This document shows positions 52,045 through 60,953 of a DNA stretch of 64,000 nt, one piece after another. This DNA is from an uncultured Dehalococcoidia bacterium (GTDB lineage: Bacteria; Chloroflexota; Dehalococcoidia; Lucifugimonadales; Lucifugimonadaceae). Below the pieces are notes generated by a model. That model saw only the letters and a program-made list of their open reading frames with translations. It had not been told where the DNA came from and made no database searches. The stretch is from NCBI GenBank assembly GCA_951812795.1, contig OX638325.1, positions 1,822,277 through 1,886,276 of the forward strand, read 5' to 3'. Positions within the stretch are counted from its first letter, which is position 1, and each line of letters starts with the position of its first letter. The position numbers and the translations under genes were made by a program.

Positions 52045-52278
52045 CAGCGCCTCGTACTCCTCAGGCCAGAACTTCATCCCGTAGCTCAAAACCTTGCCCT
52101 CGTGCCGATAGAGCGTCTTCGCAACATGCCGGAAATACGCAGGTTCCGTCTCCCCATATCGGTTCGGCCTCAGCGCAAAATGCGTGCTTGTAGCCACCGC
52201 GTCCGCCACCTGCCCCCCAACCCTTACGATCTTCATACCCTCAGAAGGGACCTCCCCGCCAAACGTTCGCCTTCCCAA
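51997..52278 (-). CDS. Hypothetical protein, 93 residues, perhaps truncated
   Basis: Not recognised. The protein-like part is HFALRPNRYGETEPAYFRHV, then AKTLYRHEGKVLSYGMKFWP and EEYEALKRKIPQIEDLEDF, a strand-rich segment ending in a helix. The N terminus is unclear (GTG/ATG choices at 52278 and 52236). Its last 48 bases overlap the terminator of the + strand RNA. It may be a real small gene or the 3' remnant of a larger one. On the other side, a short frame ending HIELETNPDFVDHFGESDQF at 52380 also looks like a gene tail. Confidence 0.4.
   Translation of the reverse strand: MGRRTFGGEVPSEGMKIVRVGGQVADAVATSTHFALRPNRYGETEPAYFRHVAKTLYRHEGKVLSYGMKFWPEEYEALKRKIPQIEDLEDFLN
52007..52044 (+). terminator. 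Rho-independent terminator of the candidate RNA
   Basis: An 11-bp stem: AAATCCTCCAA (52007-52017) with TTGGGGGATTT (52027-52037, one G-T pair), 9-base loop, followed by a T-rich run to 52044. Well formed in the + direction. Confidence 0.78.
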
Positions 52279-52472
52279 CGAGATCTGAGACTGACGACGC
52301 TAACCTCAAGCTCTCACCACATCGAACTCGAAACAAACCCAGACTTCGTTGACCACTTCGGAGAAAGCGACCAATTCTGATCCTGACCGTCCTCCGGCCA
52401 GTTCTGTCAGCCTTGAAGTGTGCCGATGTAACATTGACGTTTTACAGACCATCAAACGTCCCTTAAACCATA

Positions 52473-55400
52473 GTGACGCCTAGTCGAAATATGCTGATCG
52501 CCGCTGCTGAACGGTATTTCGAATCCATTCGGAGAATTCGATCATCAGGCGGAGCAACTGACGAAGAATCGTATTACGGCGCGCTAGAAAATCTCTTCAA
52601 CGATATTGGCTCAACGCTCGATCCCGTAGTTTTCAGTGTCAACGAATTACGGGACCAAGGTGCTGGCCACCCAGATTTCGGTTTGTTTTCTAGTAACCAA
52701 CCTGATGAAACACCGATTTTTTACGCGGATCAAATCCCTGATCGGGGCGTTGTGGAAGTCAAGCCAATAGCCGAAGACGCGTGGTTGACAGCCGACAGCG
52801 GTCAGGTGAGTCGGTACTGGGGATTGTACCGTCAGGTTCTCGTCACCAACACTCGCGATTTTGTGCTTCTTGGCGAAGACGCAGCGGGACTCCCTACGCA
52901 ACTGGAGAGTCTGAGACTCGCTGACACGCAACAAGATTTCGAATTAATGATCCAACATCCAAAGGGATTTGCAAATCGGATCGGATTGGTTCTCGGGGAA
53001 TTCATATCCCGTTGTCTTTCGTTTCGAAAGACAATTACCGAGCCTAGTGAATTGGCTTGGCTGCTTGCCTCGTACGCTCGCGATGCTCTCGCTAGGGTAG
53101 AGAACTCGGACGATGGTGCGCATTTGACGGGGATCCGTTCAGCCTTGGAACAGTCACTCGGGGTCCGATTCGAAGGTGACGACGGACCAGCGTTTTTCCG
53201 AACCACACTAGTCCAGACGTTGTTTTACGGAGTTTTTTCAGCTTGGGTACTGTGGGCACGAGCAAACCCGTTTCAAGGACAAGCGAGTTTCGATTGGCAC
53301 GTCGCAGTTTGGCATATGCGATCTCCAATTCTCGGTTCACTGTTTCAACAACTTTCGCAGCCTCAAAGGCTCCGTGACCTTGGTTTGGTTCACCTTTTGG
53401 ATCTCGCCGGTGGAGCCCTAAATCGAGTCGATAGAAACGAATTTTTCGCCGAATTCGATCAAGGCCGCGCAGTTCAATATTTCTACGAACCGTTTCTGGA
53501 ACAGTTTGACCCCGACCTCCGGAAGCAACTTGGCGTCTGGTACACACCGCCCGAAGTCGTACAGTACATGGTCGCACGCGTTGATTTGTCGCTCAAGCAA
53601 GATCTGGGCATCCACGATGGGCTCGCAGCCGACAATGTATATGTACTTGATCCCTGTTGCGGCACTGGTTCTTTCCTTGCCGAAGTTCTGCGCCGGATCG
53701 GCAGCAATGTATCAAAACAAGGGTTCGAGTCTCTGGTCGGATCACGAGTTCGACAAGCCGCCACTGATCGTATCTTCGGATTCGAAATTATGCCGGCACC
53801 GCTCGTAATTGCCAACCTTCAAATCGAACTTACCTTGCAGTCATTAGGCGGACCTCTTTCCGACGACGATGACAGACCGGGAATCTATTTGACTAACGCT
53901 TTAACAGGGTGGGAACCGACTTCCCAAAAACCTACTTCATTTCCGGAGCTCGAAGAGGAACGTGAGCGAGCCGATCGAGTAAAACAGGACGCACCCATTC
54001 TCGTCGTCATTGGAAATCCTCCCTATAACGGATTCGCGGGTTTGGCCATCCGCGAAGAACGTCAACTAACCGAAGCTTATCGCAAGACTGAAAATGTGCG
54101 TAAGCCTGAAGGTCAAGGATTAAATGACCTTTACATTCGGTTTTTCCGGGCAGCCGATAGAAGAATTGCCGAGAAAACGGGTCAAGGCGTGATCTGTCTG
54201 ATCTCCAATTATTCTTGGTTGGACGGATTGTCATTTACGGGCATGAGAGAACATTACTTGGCGGTATTCGATGAAATCAGAATCGACAGTCTCAACGGCG
54301 ATGTTCGAAAAGGCGGTAAAACGCCAAACGGTGAACCCGATCCCAGTATCTTCGCCGTTCGCAGCGACTCGGACGGCATCAGCGTCGGCACGGCCATCAC
54401 TACCTTGGTCCGAAAACTGGATCATCGGCCAGCATCGACCATCCAATTCCGGAATTTATGGGGCGATTCAAAGCGAGCAGAATTGATTGCTACTCTAGAA
54501 AGCGACCCTTCGGACATCTACGAACACATCCAACCATCAGTCGCCATTGGTTTACCATTCAAACCGATAACTATCGCAGAGAGTTGGCTTGAATGGCCTA
54601 GTCTTCCCGAATTATTCCCGGTATCGTTTCCGGGGGTCAAAACCAGCCGTGATTCGTTTTTGATAGATATTGATTTGGAACGCCTAAAATCACGTGTGTT
54701 TGAATACTTCGACCCACAAATCACACATGATGAAATAGCCGAAAAATATCCCGCAGCGATTAAAAGCTTGTCAAAATCAGTTCCGGGACAAGGAAGGCAG
54801 ATACGAGAGCAGCTGATATCGATGGGAGGGCCGGATACGGACGGGTTTATGAGATATACATACCGACCCTTCGACAATCAATGGATTTATTGGGACGATC
54901 GGGCCAAGTTTATCGGCCGGCCAAGAGCTGAATACAAAAGTCAGATCGATTTGAAAAACATTTGGATCGAGGCAAGAAAACATCAAACTCAAGAAGATTT
55001 TTCACGAGGCAGTGTTGTCCGTCACCTTGGCGATAATTTCGGTAACGGACTGTCCCATTTTTTCCCGCTGAAAATTGCACGTGATGGTTTAGAAAACGGT
55101 TGGAATTCTACTGAATGGTGTTCGAATATATCGTCGATTGCCCGAAGCTACGTCGACAAACTCGGATTGTCCGGAGATTCTCTTTTCTATCATGCGATCG
55201 CTGCTTTGCACGGGTCTGTGTATCGATTGAAATATCGGGATACCCTTCGGATCGATTGGCCTCGTATCCCTTTGCCTTCACGGCCAAATGCGAACGACAT
55301 GATTGCTGCCACATACCTGGAAGCGTCATCAACATTCGGTCGCAAAATCGGAAGGGTATTGGATCCAGACACTCCTCTACCAGGCGTGACGGCCGGAACC

Positions 55401-55853
55401 GTTCAACCCATGTATGGGTGCATTGCCGTACCGATCACTATCCACGGTCGCGCGATGATGGGGCCTGATTTTGTCTTGTCATCGGGTTGGGGTCATTTTG
55501 GTGCGAACCAAAACACAATGCCGAGTCGCGGTAAGATCGTTGAACGTCGATATACTGATGGCGAACGCGCAAGTTTGGGAGTTGCGATATCGTACCTGGG
55601 TGACGAAACAATTGATGTCTACGTGAATGACCGGGCGCATTGGAGTAACGTCCCTACAGCAGTCTGGAATTACAAACTTGGCGGATACCAAGTATTGAAG
55701 AAATGGCTATCTTATCGAGACATCAAAGTGCTTGGACGAGCATTGAAGCCGGAGGAAATAAAATTCTTTTCAGAGATGGCGCGAAGGATTGCCGCTTTGC
55801 TCAAGTTGGCGGATGAATATACGCGGGTCGTCGAAAACGAATATGATGTTTAA
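52473..55853 (+). CDS. Single-chain nuclease-DNA methyltransferase (type IIG / ISP-like)
   Basis: A 1126-residue restriction-modification candidate. The N-terminal nuclease region has GHPDFGLFSSN and RGVVEVKPIAEDAW (Asp ... Glu-x-Lys). A helical connector follows, ending in QLGVWYTPPEVVQYMVARVD. SAM motif I is VLDPCCGTGSFLAEVLRRI (about residue 393) and the adenine-type motif is VVIGNPPYNGF (about 513-518). The C-terminal 500 residues include RYTYRPFDNQWIYWD, as in type ISP/LlaGI-like recognition regions. No helicase motor is present, unlike true type ISP enzymes. GTG 52473 or ATG 52491 may be the start. AT-richer than its surroundings, so probably transferred. Confidence 0.87.
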   Translation: MTPSRNMLIAAAERYFESIRRIRSSGGATDEESYYGALENLFNDIGSTLDPVVFSVNELRDQGAGHPDFGLFSSNQPDETPIFYADQIPDRGVVEVKPIAEDAWLTADSGQVSRYWGLYRQVLVTNTRDFVLLGEDAAGLPTQLESLRLADTQQDFELMIQHPKGFANRIGLVLGEFISRCLSFRKTITEPSELAWLLASYARDALARVENSDDGAHLTGIRSALEQSLGVRFEGDDGPAFFRTTLVQTLFYGVFSAWVLWARANPFQGQASFDWHVAVWHMRSPILGSLFQQLSQPQRLRDLGLVHLLDLAGGALNRVDRNEFFAEFDQGRAVQYFYEPFLEQFDPDLRKQLGVWYTPPEVVQYMVARVDLSLKQDLGIHDGLAADNVYVLDPCCGTGSFLAEVLRRIGSNVSKQGFESLVGSRVRQAATDRIFGFEIMPAPLVIANLQIELTLQSLGGPLSDDDDRPGIYLTNALTGWEPTSQKPTSFPELEEERERADRVKQDAPILVVIGNPPYNGFAGLAIREERQLTEAYRKTENVRKPEGQGLNDLYIRFFRAADRRIAEKTGQGVICLISNYSWLDGLSFTGMREHYLAVFDEIRIDSLNGDVRKGGKTPNGEPDPSIFAVRSDSDGISVGTAITTLVRKLDHRPASTIQFRNLWGDSKRAELIATLESDPSDIYEHIQPSVAIGLPFKPITIAESWLEWPSLPELFPVSFPGVKTSRDSFLIDIDLERLKSRVFEYFDPQITHDEIAEKYPAAIKSLSKSVPGQGRQIREQLISMGGPDTDGFMRYTYRPFDNQWIYWDDRAKFIGRPRAEYKSQIDLKNIWIEARKHQTQEDFSRGSVVRHLGDNFGNGLSHFFPLKIARDGLENGWNSTEWCSNISSIARSYVDKLGLSGDSLFYHAIAALHGSVYRLKYRDTLRIDWPRIPLPSRPNANDMIAATYLEASSTFGRKIGRVLDPDTPLPGVTAGTVQPMYGCIAVPITIHGRAMMGPDFVLSSGWGHFGANQNTMPSRGKIVERRYTDGERASLGVAISYLGDETIDVYVNDRAHWSNVPTAVWNYKLGGYQVLKKWLSYRDIKVLGRALKPEEIKFFSEMARRIAALLKLADEYTRVVENEYDV

Positions 55854-56060
55854 CAGATCGAGATAAATTAAATCCACTCTCCCATCATTCATCCCGCGCA
55901 TCACATCGAGGTTGTCACCCTCGAAAATACTCCGATTTGGGATGTTGCAAACACCGGTTTGTGCTCTGGTCGTCGCCATGGTGTTCAGTGTATGTCGGGA
56001 ATGAGATTGCTTCTATGGCGGTGGCAATCCTAGGCGCGTTGGTCCTGCCTACGCCCTCAC

Positions 56061-56136
56061 CCGGCCCCTCTGGATGGTCGTTCCGTCCGCTGAAGCGCCG
56101 GCTTTCGCCGGAATGGCGGTGGTTGTGCACAGAACC
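56061..56136 (+). repeat. Decayed MITE/palindrome remnant
   Basis: CCGGCCCCTCTGGATGGTCG, GAAGCGCCGGCTTTCGCCGG, then GGTTGTGCACAGAACC (56121-56136), which is the right end of the MITE family. No left end was found. The rest of 55854-56242 shows no gene. Confidence 0.55.
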
Positions 56137-56242
56137 AGGACGCGGGAACCCAGAGAAATCAAAACCCATCCTGCCCATCCTAGTTCAACCCAGTGCTAGA
56201 CTCGCTATCGCAATAAAGCTCTCATCTTCAACGGAGACCCCG

Positions 56243-57406
56243 ATGAAAATCACCGACATCAAAAACTACCCGGTATGGGTCGGACAACGCAACCAGATGC
56301 TCGTCAAGATCGAGACCGATGAAGGCATCTACGGTTGGGGCGAATCCGGTTTCTCAGGCCGTGAACTCGCCGTCAGCGGCATGGTCGACCACTTCCGGGA
56401 GTGGCTCATCGGACAGGACCCAATGCGACGCGGACGCATCTGGCAGGAAATGTACCGCGGGCAATACTTCGAAGGCGGACGCACCATCACCGGCGCAATG
56501 TCTGCCATCGATATCGCACTCCACGACATCGCCGGAAAGAAACTCGGCGTCCCCGTCTACCAACTTCTCGGCGGCAAGCAGCGAGACTGGATACCGACCT
56601 TCGCATCCGGTGGCGGCAACACAGCAGATGAGGTCGCCGAAATGGGCAAGGCCATCTGGGACCAAGGCTTCAAGGCTATGCGCCTGAACCTCCAAACCAT
56701 CGGCGAAGTTAACGACCCAACCCTCTTCGAACCCCGCGAATCCATCGCCCCGACCGCCGAAGCCCTCATCAAAGCCCGCGAACTCCTCGGACTCGAACCC
56801 GTCGTCGGCATCGACTACCACCACCGACTCTCCGTCGCCGAGGCCGCATCCTTCCTCCAGATGATGCCCACCCACACCCTCGATTTCATCGAGGAACCAA
56901 TCCGAGATGAGTCCCCCGAAGCCTACGAAGAGCTCCGCAAACTCACCGTCGTCCCCTTCGCCATCGGCGAAGAATTCGCCTCAAAATGGCAGTTCCTCCC
57001 ATACATCGAGAAAGGCCTAACCAACTACGCCCGACTGGACATCTGCAACGTCGGCGGATTCACGGAAGCGATGAAGGTCGCCGGATGGGCCGAAGCGCAC
57101 TACATCGACATGATGCCCCACAACCCCCTCGGTCCCATCTGCGTCGCCGCGACCTCCCACTTCGCAGCGGCCATCGCCAACTTCTCCTGGCTCGAGATCC
57201 GACACTCCGTAGGCGAACCCGACACCAACTTCTACCAGAGCGAAGTCTTCCCCGTCCAACCCACCATCGAACCTGGCCGCATCATCCTCGACGACGACGC
57301 ACCCGGACTCGGCATCGAAGTCGACGAAGCATCCCTAACCGAACCCTTCAAGTTCTGGGAAGCTCCCCACCTCCACCGTCGGGATGGTTCGCACACGAAT
57401 TGGTAA
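56243..57406 (+). CDS. Mandelate racemase/muconate lactonizing enzyme family protein (sugar-acid dehydratase type)
   Basis: Enolase-superfamily enzyme of 387 residues. Metal ligands fit at Asp191 (VGIDYHHRL), Glu217 (DFIEEPI) and Glu243 (AIGEEFASKW), with His293 (MMPHNPLGP) as general base. The cap domain starts MKITDIKNYPVWVGQRNQML. The fold and spacing resemble galactonate-dehydratase-like enzymes. The ATG at 56243 with CGGAGA upstream is preferred over a longer frame that only translates a repeat. It is followed 97 bases later by a close paralog and then by a Gfo/Idh/MocA dehydrogenase, so a sugar-acid pathway is likely. Confidence 0.9.
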   Translation: MKITDIKNYPVWVGQRNQMLVKIETDEGIYGWGESGFSGRELAVSGMVDHFREWLIGQDPMRRGRIWQEMYRGQYFEGGRTITGAMSAIDIALHDIAGKKLGVPVYQLLGGKQRDWIPTFASGGGNTADEVAEMGKAIWDQGFKAMRLNLQTIGEVNDPTLFEPRESIAPTAEALIKARELLGLEPVVGIDYHHRLSVAEAASFLQMMPTHTLDFIEEPIRDESPEAYEELRKLTVVPFAIGEEFASKWQFLPYIEKGLTNYARLDICNVGGFTEAMKVAGWAEAHYIDMMPHNPLGPICVAATSHFAAAIANFSWLEIRHSVGEPDTNFYQSEVFPVQPTIEPGRIILDDDAPGLGIEVDEASLTEPFKFWEAPHLHRRDGSHTNW

Positions 57407-57430
57407 CCAAATCGTCATTCCGGCTTCCCT

Positions 57431-57480
57431 CGTCATTCCGGCGAAAGCCGGCGCTTCAGCGGACGGAACGACCATCCAGC
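57431..57480. repeat. Palindromic repeat between the two paralogs
   Basis: CGTCATTCCGGCGAAAGCCG, GCGCTTCAGCGGACGGAACG and ACCATCCAGC, the same module as in the MITE copy at 49998. It lies in the 97-base spacer between the two dehydratase genes. Confidence 0.7.
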
Positions 57481-57503
57481 ATCCCACCAACACGCTCCAT
57501 CCG

Positions 57504-58655
57504 ATGAAAATCACCAACATCAAGAACTACCCAGTTCGGATCGGTCATCGAAACCAGATGCTCGTGAAGGTCGAGACCGACGAGGGCATCTACGGATGGG
57601 GAGAATCCGGATTTTCGAGCCGTGAACTCGCCGTCAGCGGGATGGTCGATCACTTCCGTGAATTCCTGATCGGGCAAGATCCGATGCGGCGGGGTCGTAT
57701 CTGGCAAGAGCTGTACCGGGGGCAATATTTCGAGGGTGGTCGCACGATCACGGGCGCAATCTCCGCTATCGACATCGCCCTCCACGACATCGTCGGCAAG
57801 AAACTCGGCGTCCCCGTTTACGAGCTTCTGGGCGGCAAGCAACGAGATTGGGTTCCCACCTTCGCCTCGGGCGGAGGTTCGACCAATGAAGAAGTCGTCG
57901 AGATGTGCAAAGCGATTTGGGACGAGGGATTCAAAGCCATGCGTCTGCTCCTTCAGACGACTGGCGACCCCAACCTCTTTGAGCCACGAGAATCCATTGC
58001 CGCTAACGCCGAGGCGCTCATCAAGGTTAGAGAAGCCGTGGGACTCGAACCAGTCATTGGTATCGACTACCACCACCGCTTGTCCGTTGCCGAGGCAGCA
58101 TCGTTCTGCCAGATGTTGCCTGCCCACACTCTCGACTTCCTCGAAGAGCCGATCCGAGACGAGTCGCCCGAAGCCTACGAAGAGCTTCGAAAACTCACGG
58201 ACGTGCCCTTCGCAATCGGTGAAGAATTCGCCTCCAAGTGGCAGTTCCTCCCTTACATCGAGCGCGGGCTCACCAACTACGCACGCCTCGACATCTGCAA
58301 CGTCGGCGGATTCACCGAGGCCATGAAGGTCGCCGGATGGGCAGAGGCGCACTACATCGATTTCATGCCTCACAATCCCCTGGGACCCATCTGCGTCGCC
58401 GCAACCTCCCACTTCGCATCCGCCATCCCCAACTTCTCGTGGCTCGAGATCCGACACTCCGTCGGAGAACCCGACCTCAACTTCTACGACGACGAGGTTT
58501 TCCCCGTCCAACCAAAACTCGAACCCGGCAAAGTCATCCTCTCCGATGCCCCAGGCCTCGGCATTGAAGTCGATGAAGAATCCCTAACCGACCCCTTTGA
58601 ATTCTGGGAACCCGCACACTTCCACCGACGAGACGGCTCCCACACGAACAGGTAA
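57504..58655 (+). CDS. Mandelate racemase/muconate lactonizing enzyme family protein (paralog)
   Basis: A 383-residue close paralog of 56243-57406. The same catalytic set is visible: GIDYHHRLSVAEAASFCQML, LDFLEEPIRDESPEAYEELR, AIGEEFASKWQFLPYIERGL and FMPHNPLGPICVAATSH. The start at 57504 matches the sister protein; an earlier frame from 57384 translates the repeat. The two proteins differ mainly at about residues 140-170 (TASGGGN versus TASGGGS region and an insertion in the first), near the substrate pocket. The second half has a more A+C-rich coding strand than the first half. Confidence 0.9.
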   Translation: MKITNIKNYPVRIGHRNQMLVKVETDEGIYGWGESGFSSRELAVSGMVDHFREFLIGQDPMRRGRIWQELYRGQYFEGGRTITGAISAIDIALHDIVGKKLGVPVYELLGGKQRDWVPTFASGGGSTNEEVVEMCKAIWDEGFKAMRLLLQTTGDPNLFEPRESIAANAEALIKVREAVGLEPVIGIDYHHRLSVAEAASFCQMLPAHTLDFLEEPIRDESPEAYEELRKLTDVPFAIGEEFASKWQFLPYIERGLTNYARLDICNVGGFTEAMKVAGWAEAHYIDFMPHNPLGPICVAATSHFASAIPNFSWLEIRHSVGEPDLNFYDDEVFPVQPKLEPGKVILSDAPGLGIEVDEESLTDPFEFWEPAHFHRRDGSHTNR

Positions 58656-58661
58656 CCAAAC

Positions 58662-58687
58662 CGTCATTCCGGCGAAGGCCGGAATCC
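58662..58687. repeat. CATTCCGGCGAAGGCCGGAA palindrome
   Basis: CGTCATTCCGGCGAAGGCCG followed by GAATCC. It sits between the second dehydratase gene and the dehydrogenase gene. Copies of this palindrome recur at 38880, 46262, 50022, 51691 and 57431, and inside each MITE. Confidence 0.72.
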
Positions 58688-58701
58688 ACGCCAAACAGAC
58701 C

Positions 58702-59778
58702 ATGCTCAACATTGGCTTCATCGGCGCCGGCAAGATCGCCGACCTCCACGCCCCTGGCTATCTTGCTAACCCCGATGCCCGCATCTACGCGGTCGCCGAC
58801 AACGGACCTGGCGTCGCGGAATCCCGGGCCGCAGAGTGGGGTGCCGAAAAACCCTATACCGACTACCGCGCAATGCTCGACGACCCCAATGTCGACGCCG
58901 TCGAGATCCTCACGCCCCACTCCCTGCACGCCAAGATGGTCATCGACGCTTTGGATGCCGGTAAGCACGTCAGCCTACAGAAGCCGATGGCCATAACCCT
59001 CGATGAGTGCAACGCAATCGTCGAATCGGCCAACAAATCCGACAGATATTTTCGCGTCTTCGAAAACTTCGCTTACTACGATCCCATGGTCCGAGCAAAG
59101 CAGATGCTCGACGATGGCGTCATCGGCGAACCCATCTCAATGCGCGTGAAGACCATCATTGGAAACCGCAAGCACGGTTGGGACATCCCCGAAGCATCCA
59201 TGGCTTGGCGCTTCGATCAATCCATAAACGGCGTCGGCAAGGCGATTCTCGACTACGGTTACCACATCTTCGCAATGGGCAGATGGTTCTTGGGCGAACC
59301 CGAACAGGTCTTCGCATGGATCCGCACCACCTACACCCCCGAAGGTTGGGAAAACGACTCACCTCTTCTCGTCTCTTGGTCATACGATGGCGGAAAGACA
59401 CACGGCTCGTGGGAACAGCAGGCAACCAGCGAAATGGTCGTCCGCTCCGACTACTACTCCGGTGACGAGTGGTTCGAATTGAGCGGTACAAGAGGCGTCA
59501 TCTGGGTTAACCGGTGCACAGCCAAGATGCTCTACGACACTCCGCCATTGACCTACTACGCCGACGGCGAGATGACCCGTGTCACCGAAAACGAGATCAA
59601 CGCCGACTGGGGCAACTCCTTCGTCCAATGCGTCAACGCATTCGTCACTTGCATCCTCGAAGGTCGCCAACCCGACATGTCCGCCGAAGACTCCCGCGAA
59701 ACCTACAAATTCGCCCGCGCCAGCCAATTAGCCGCCCGCGAAAACCGACCCGTATCCCCGAACGAAGTCACGCACTAG
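58702..59778 (+). CDS. Gfo/Idh/MocA family oxidoreductase
   Basis: A 358-residue NAD(P)-dependent dehydrogenase. The N-terminal Rossmann motif is LNIGFIGAGKIADLHAPGYL (residues 2-21), and VEILTPHSLHAKMVIDALDA precedes the family HVSLQKPMAI, where Gln replaces the usual Glu of EKP. The C-terminal beta domain has GKAILDYGYHIFAMGRWFLG. Members oxidise sugars or inositols or open sugar rings. It follows two dehydratases on the same strand with 46 bases between, so it probably belongs to the same catabolic unit. Confidence 0.88.
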   Translation: MLNIGFIGAGKIADLHAPGYLANPDARIYAVADNGPGVAESRAAEWGAEKPYTDYRAMLDDPNVDAVEILTPHSLHAKMVIDALDAGKHVSLQKPMAITLDECNAIVESANKSDRYFRVFENFAYYDPMVRAKQMLDDGVIGEPISMRVKTIIGNRKHGWDIPEASMAWRFDQSINGVGKAILDYGYHIFAMGRWFLGEPEQVFAWIRTTYTPEGWENDSPLLVSWSYDGGKTHGSWEQQATSEMVVRSDYYSGDEWFELSGTRGVIWVNRCTAKMLYDTPPLTYYADGEMTRVTENEINADWGNSFVQCVNAFVTCILEGRQPDMSAEDSRETYKFARASQLAARENRPVSPNEVTH

Positions 59779-59859
59779 TTGGAGCCCAACGAAAACGAAA
59801 CCGCCGGTAGGAGGTGTTGCCGGCGGCTTCGCGAGTTGAGGTTTGGTGGTCTGTCGGGG

Positions 59860-60486
59860 TTACGCGTCGATATCAGTCTGGGATGATTTATCGGAGTCTT
59901 TGTCGATTCCGTCGCCCGAATCGTGCCCCCTTCGACCCTTCCGGCCATGCCGTCCGCCGTGCTTGCCCCAATCACCGAAATCACCTTTGCTCGGCATCAG
60001 TTTGGCCACCGCATCCGGCCGCTCGTCGTACCAGCTCTGCAGAGAATCGGCATCATCCTGAGACAAAACCTCTTTCTCCACGAGTGAATCTAACGCTTCT
60101 TCCGATAGCACGTGAGCACCGAATCCTTTACCGAATCCGTGACCACCCCATCGACCGAATCGAGAACCGACGCTGTACTCAACATCTGGCTTGTCTTCAA
60201 TCCAAACGGATATCGCGTCCGCCTCATCCTGCGTCAACGTACCATCCTCCACCAACTTGGCGAGATAGCTCTCCTGCCAGTCGTCACGCATCTCATCCTT
60301 GGCCTGCGTGAAGGCATCTTCGACCGTTTCGGTCTCTAGACCGAGTATCGAAGCCACACGCTCAGCGAAGGATTTGGAGCTTCCTGTCTCGTCAGTGTCC
60401 TGCGCCGCAATACCTGCGAACGCTCCCACCGCAGCAACGACCGCAACCGCGGAGCCAACGAAGATTATGCTCAATCTCTTTTTCAT
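59860..60486 (-). CDS. Secreted protein with repeated charged motifs
   Basis: A 208-residue exported protein. The signal peptide is KKRLSIIFVGSAVAVVAAVG with cleavage near AFAGIAAQ. Two similar stretches follow: FAERVASILGLETETVEDAF with LTQDEADAISVWIEDKPD, and VLSEEALDSLVEKEVLSQDD with SWYDERPDAVAKLM, a repeated helix-turn pattern seen in some DUF2680-like proteins. The tail is Gly/His/Arg-rich (GKHGGRHGRKGRRGHDSGDG), perhaps metal or surface binding. Function unknown. Confidence 0.7.
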   Translation of the reverse strand: MKKRLSIIFVGSAVAVVAAVGAFAGIAAQDTDETGSSKSFAERVASILGLETETVEDAFTQAKDEMRDDWQESYLAKLVEDGTLTQDEADAISVWIEDKPDVEYSVGSRFGRWGGHGFGKGFGAHVLSEEALDSLVEKEVLSQDDADSLQSWYDERPDAVAKLMPSKGDFGDWGKHGGRHGRKGRRGHDSGDGIDKDSDKSSQTDIDA

Positions 60487-60654
60487 CGTTTCAGTTCCTG
60501 TTTCTAGTCGAGTTACTCGACTTCGGAGTTCTGCGACGGACGACTCTTTTCGTCCGTCATGAGTTCATTTGTAGGATTCAATATTCAACATCATCCCAAG
60601 AAATCTTGAAGATCGTGTCAAGATTGCATTCATCCGCTTCCCTCCCACCCTGAG

Positions 60655-60795
60655 TGTGCTTTGCACAACCCTCCCCCTTGATGCCCAAGGGGGAATTAAA
60701 GGGGGTTTAGACTCGACGTTTCGCTTTGGACGCCGTTGCCCGACCCCTCTGGATTCCGGCTTTCGCCGGAATGACGGTAGTTGTGCACAGCACCC
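60655..60795. mobile_element. MITE-like element (copy 4)
   Basis: Starts TGTGCTTTGCACAACC and ends GTTGTGCACAGCACCC (60780-60795). The interior matches 13988-14131 almost base for base. It fills the otherwise gene-free stretch 60487-60953. CTGAG flanks both ends (60650 and 60797 regions), a possible trace of target duplication. Confidence 0.75.
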
Positions 60796-60953
60796 TCTGA
60801 GCGGAAAGAGCGCCACCGCCAGCTATAGGCGAGCGTTTGTATCCCGCCCCTACCCGCAACACTGAAGCCGGGCGCGGCTGCATGTAGTCTTAACTTGAGA
60901 ACTATCGACAGGGCCTCGCCGAAAGTAGGCACCTAGAAAATTCGAGGGCGTAA

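Noticed and set aside
57384-57503. N-terminal extension of the second dehydratase
   Set aside because: It translates a palindromic repeat (SLVIPAKAGASADG), and the sister protein starts at the matching Met.
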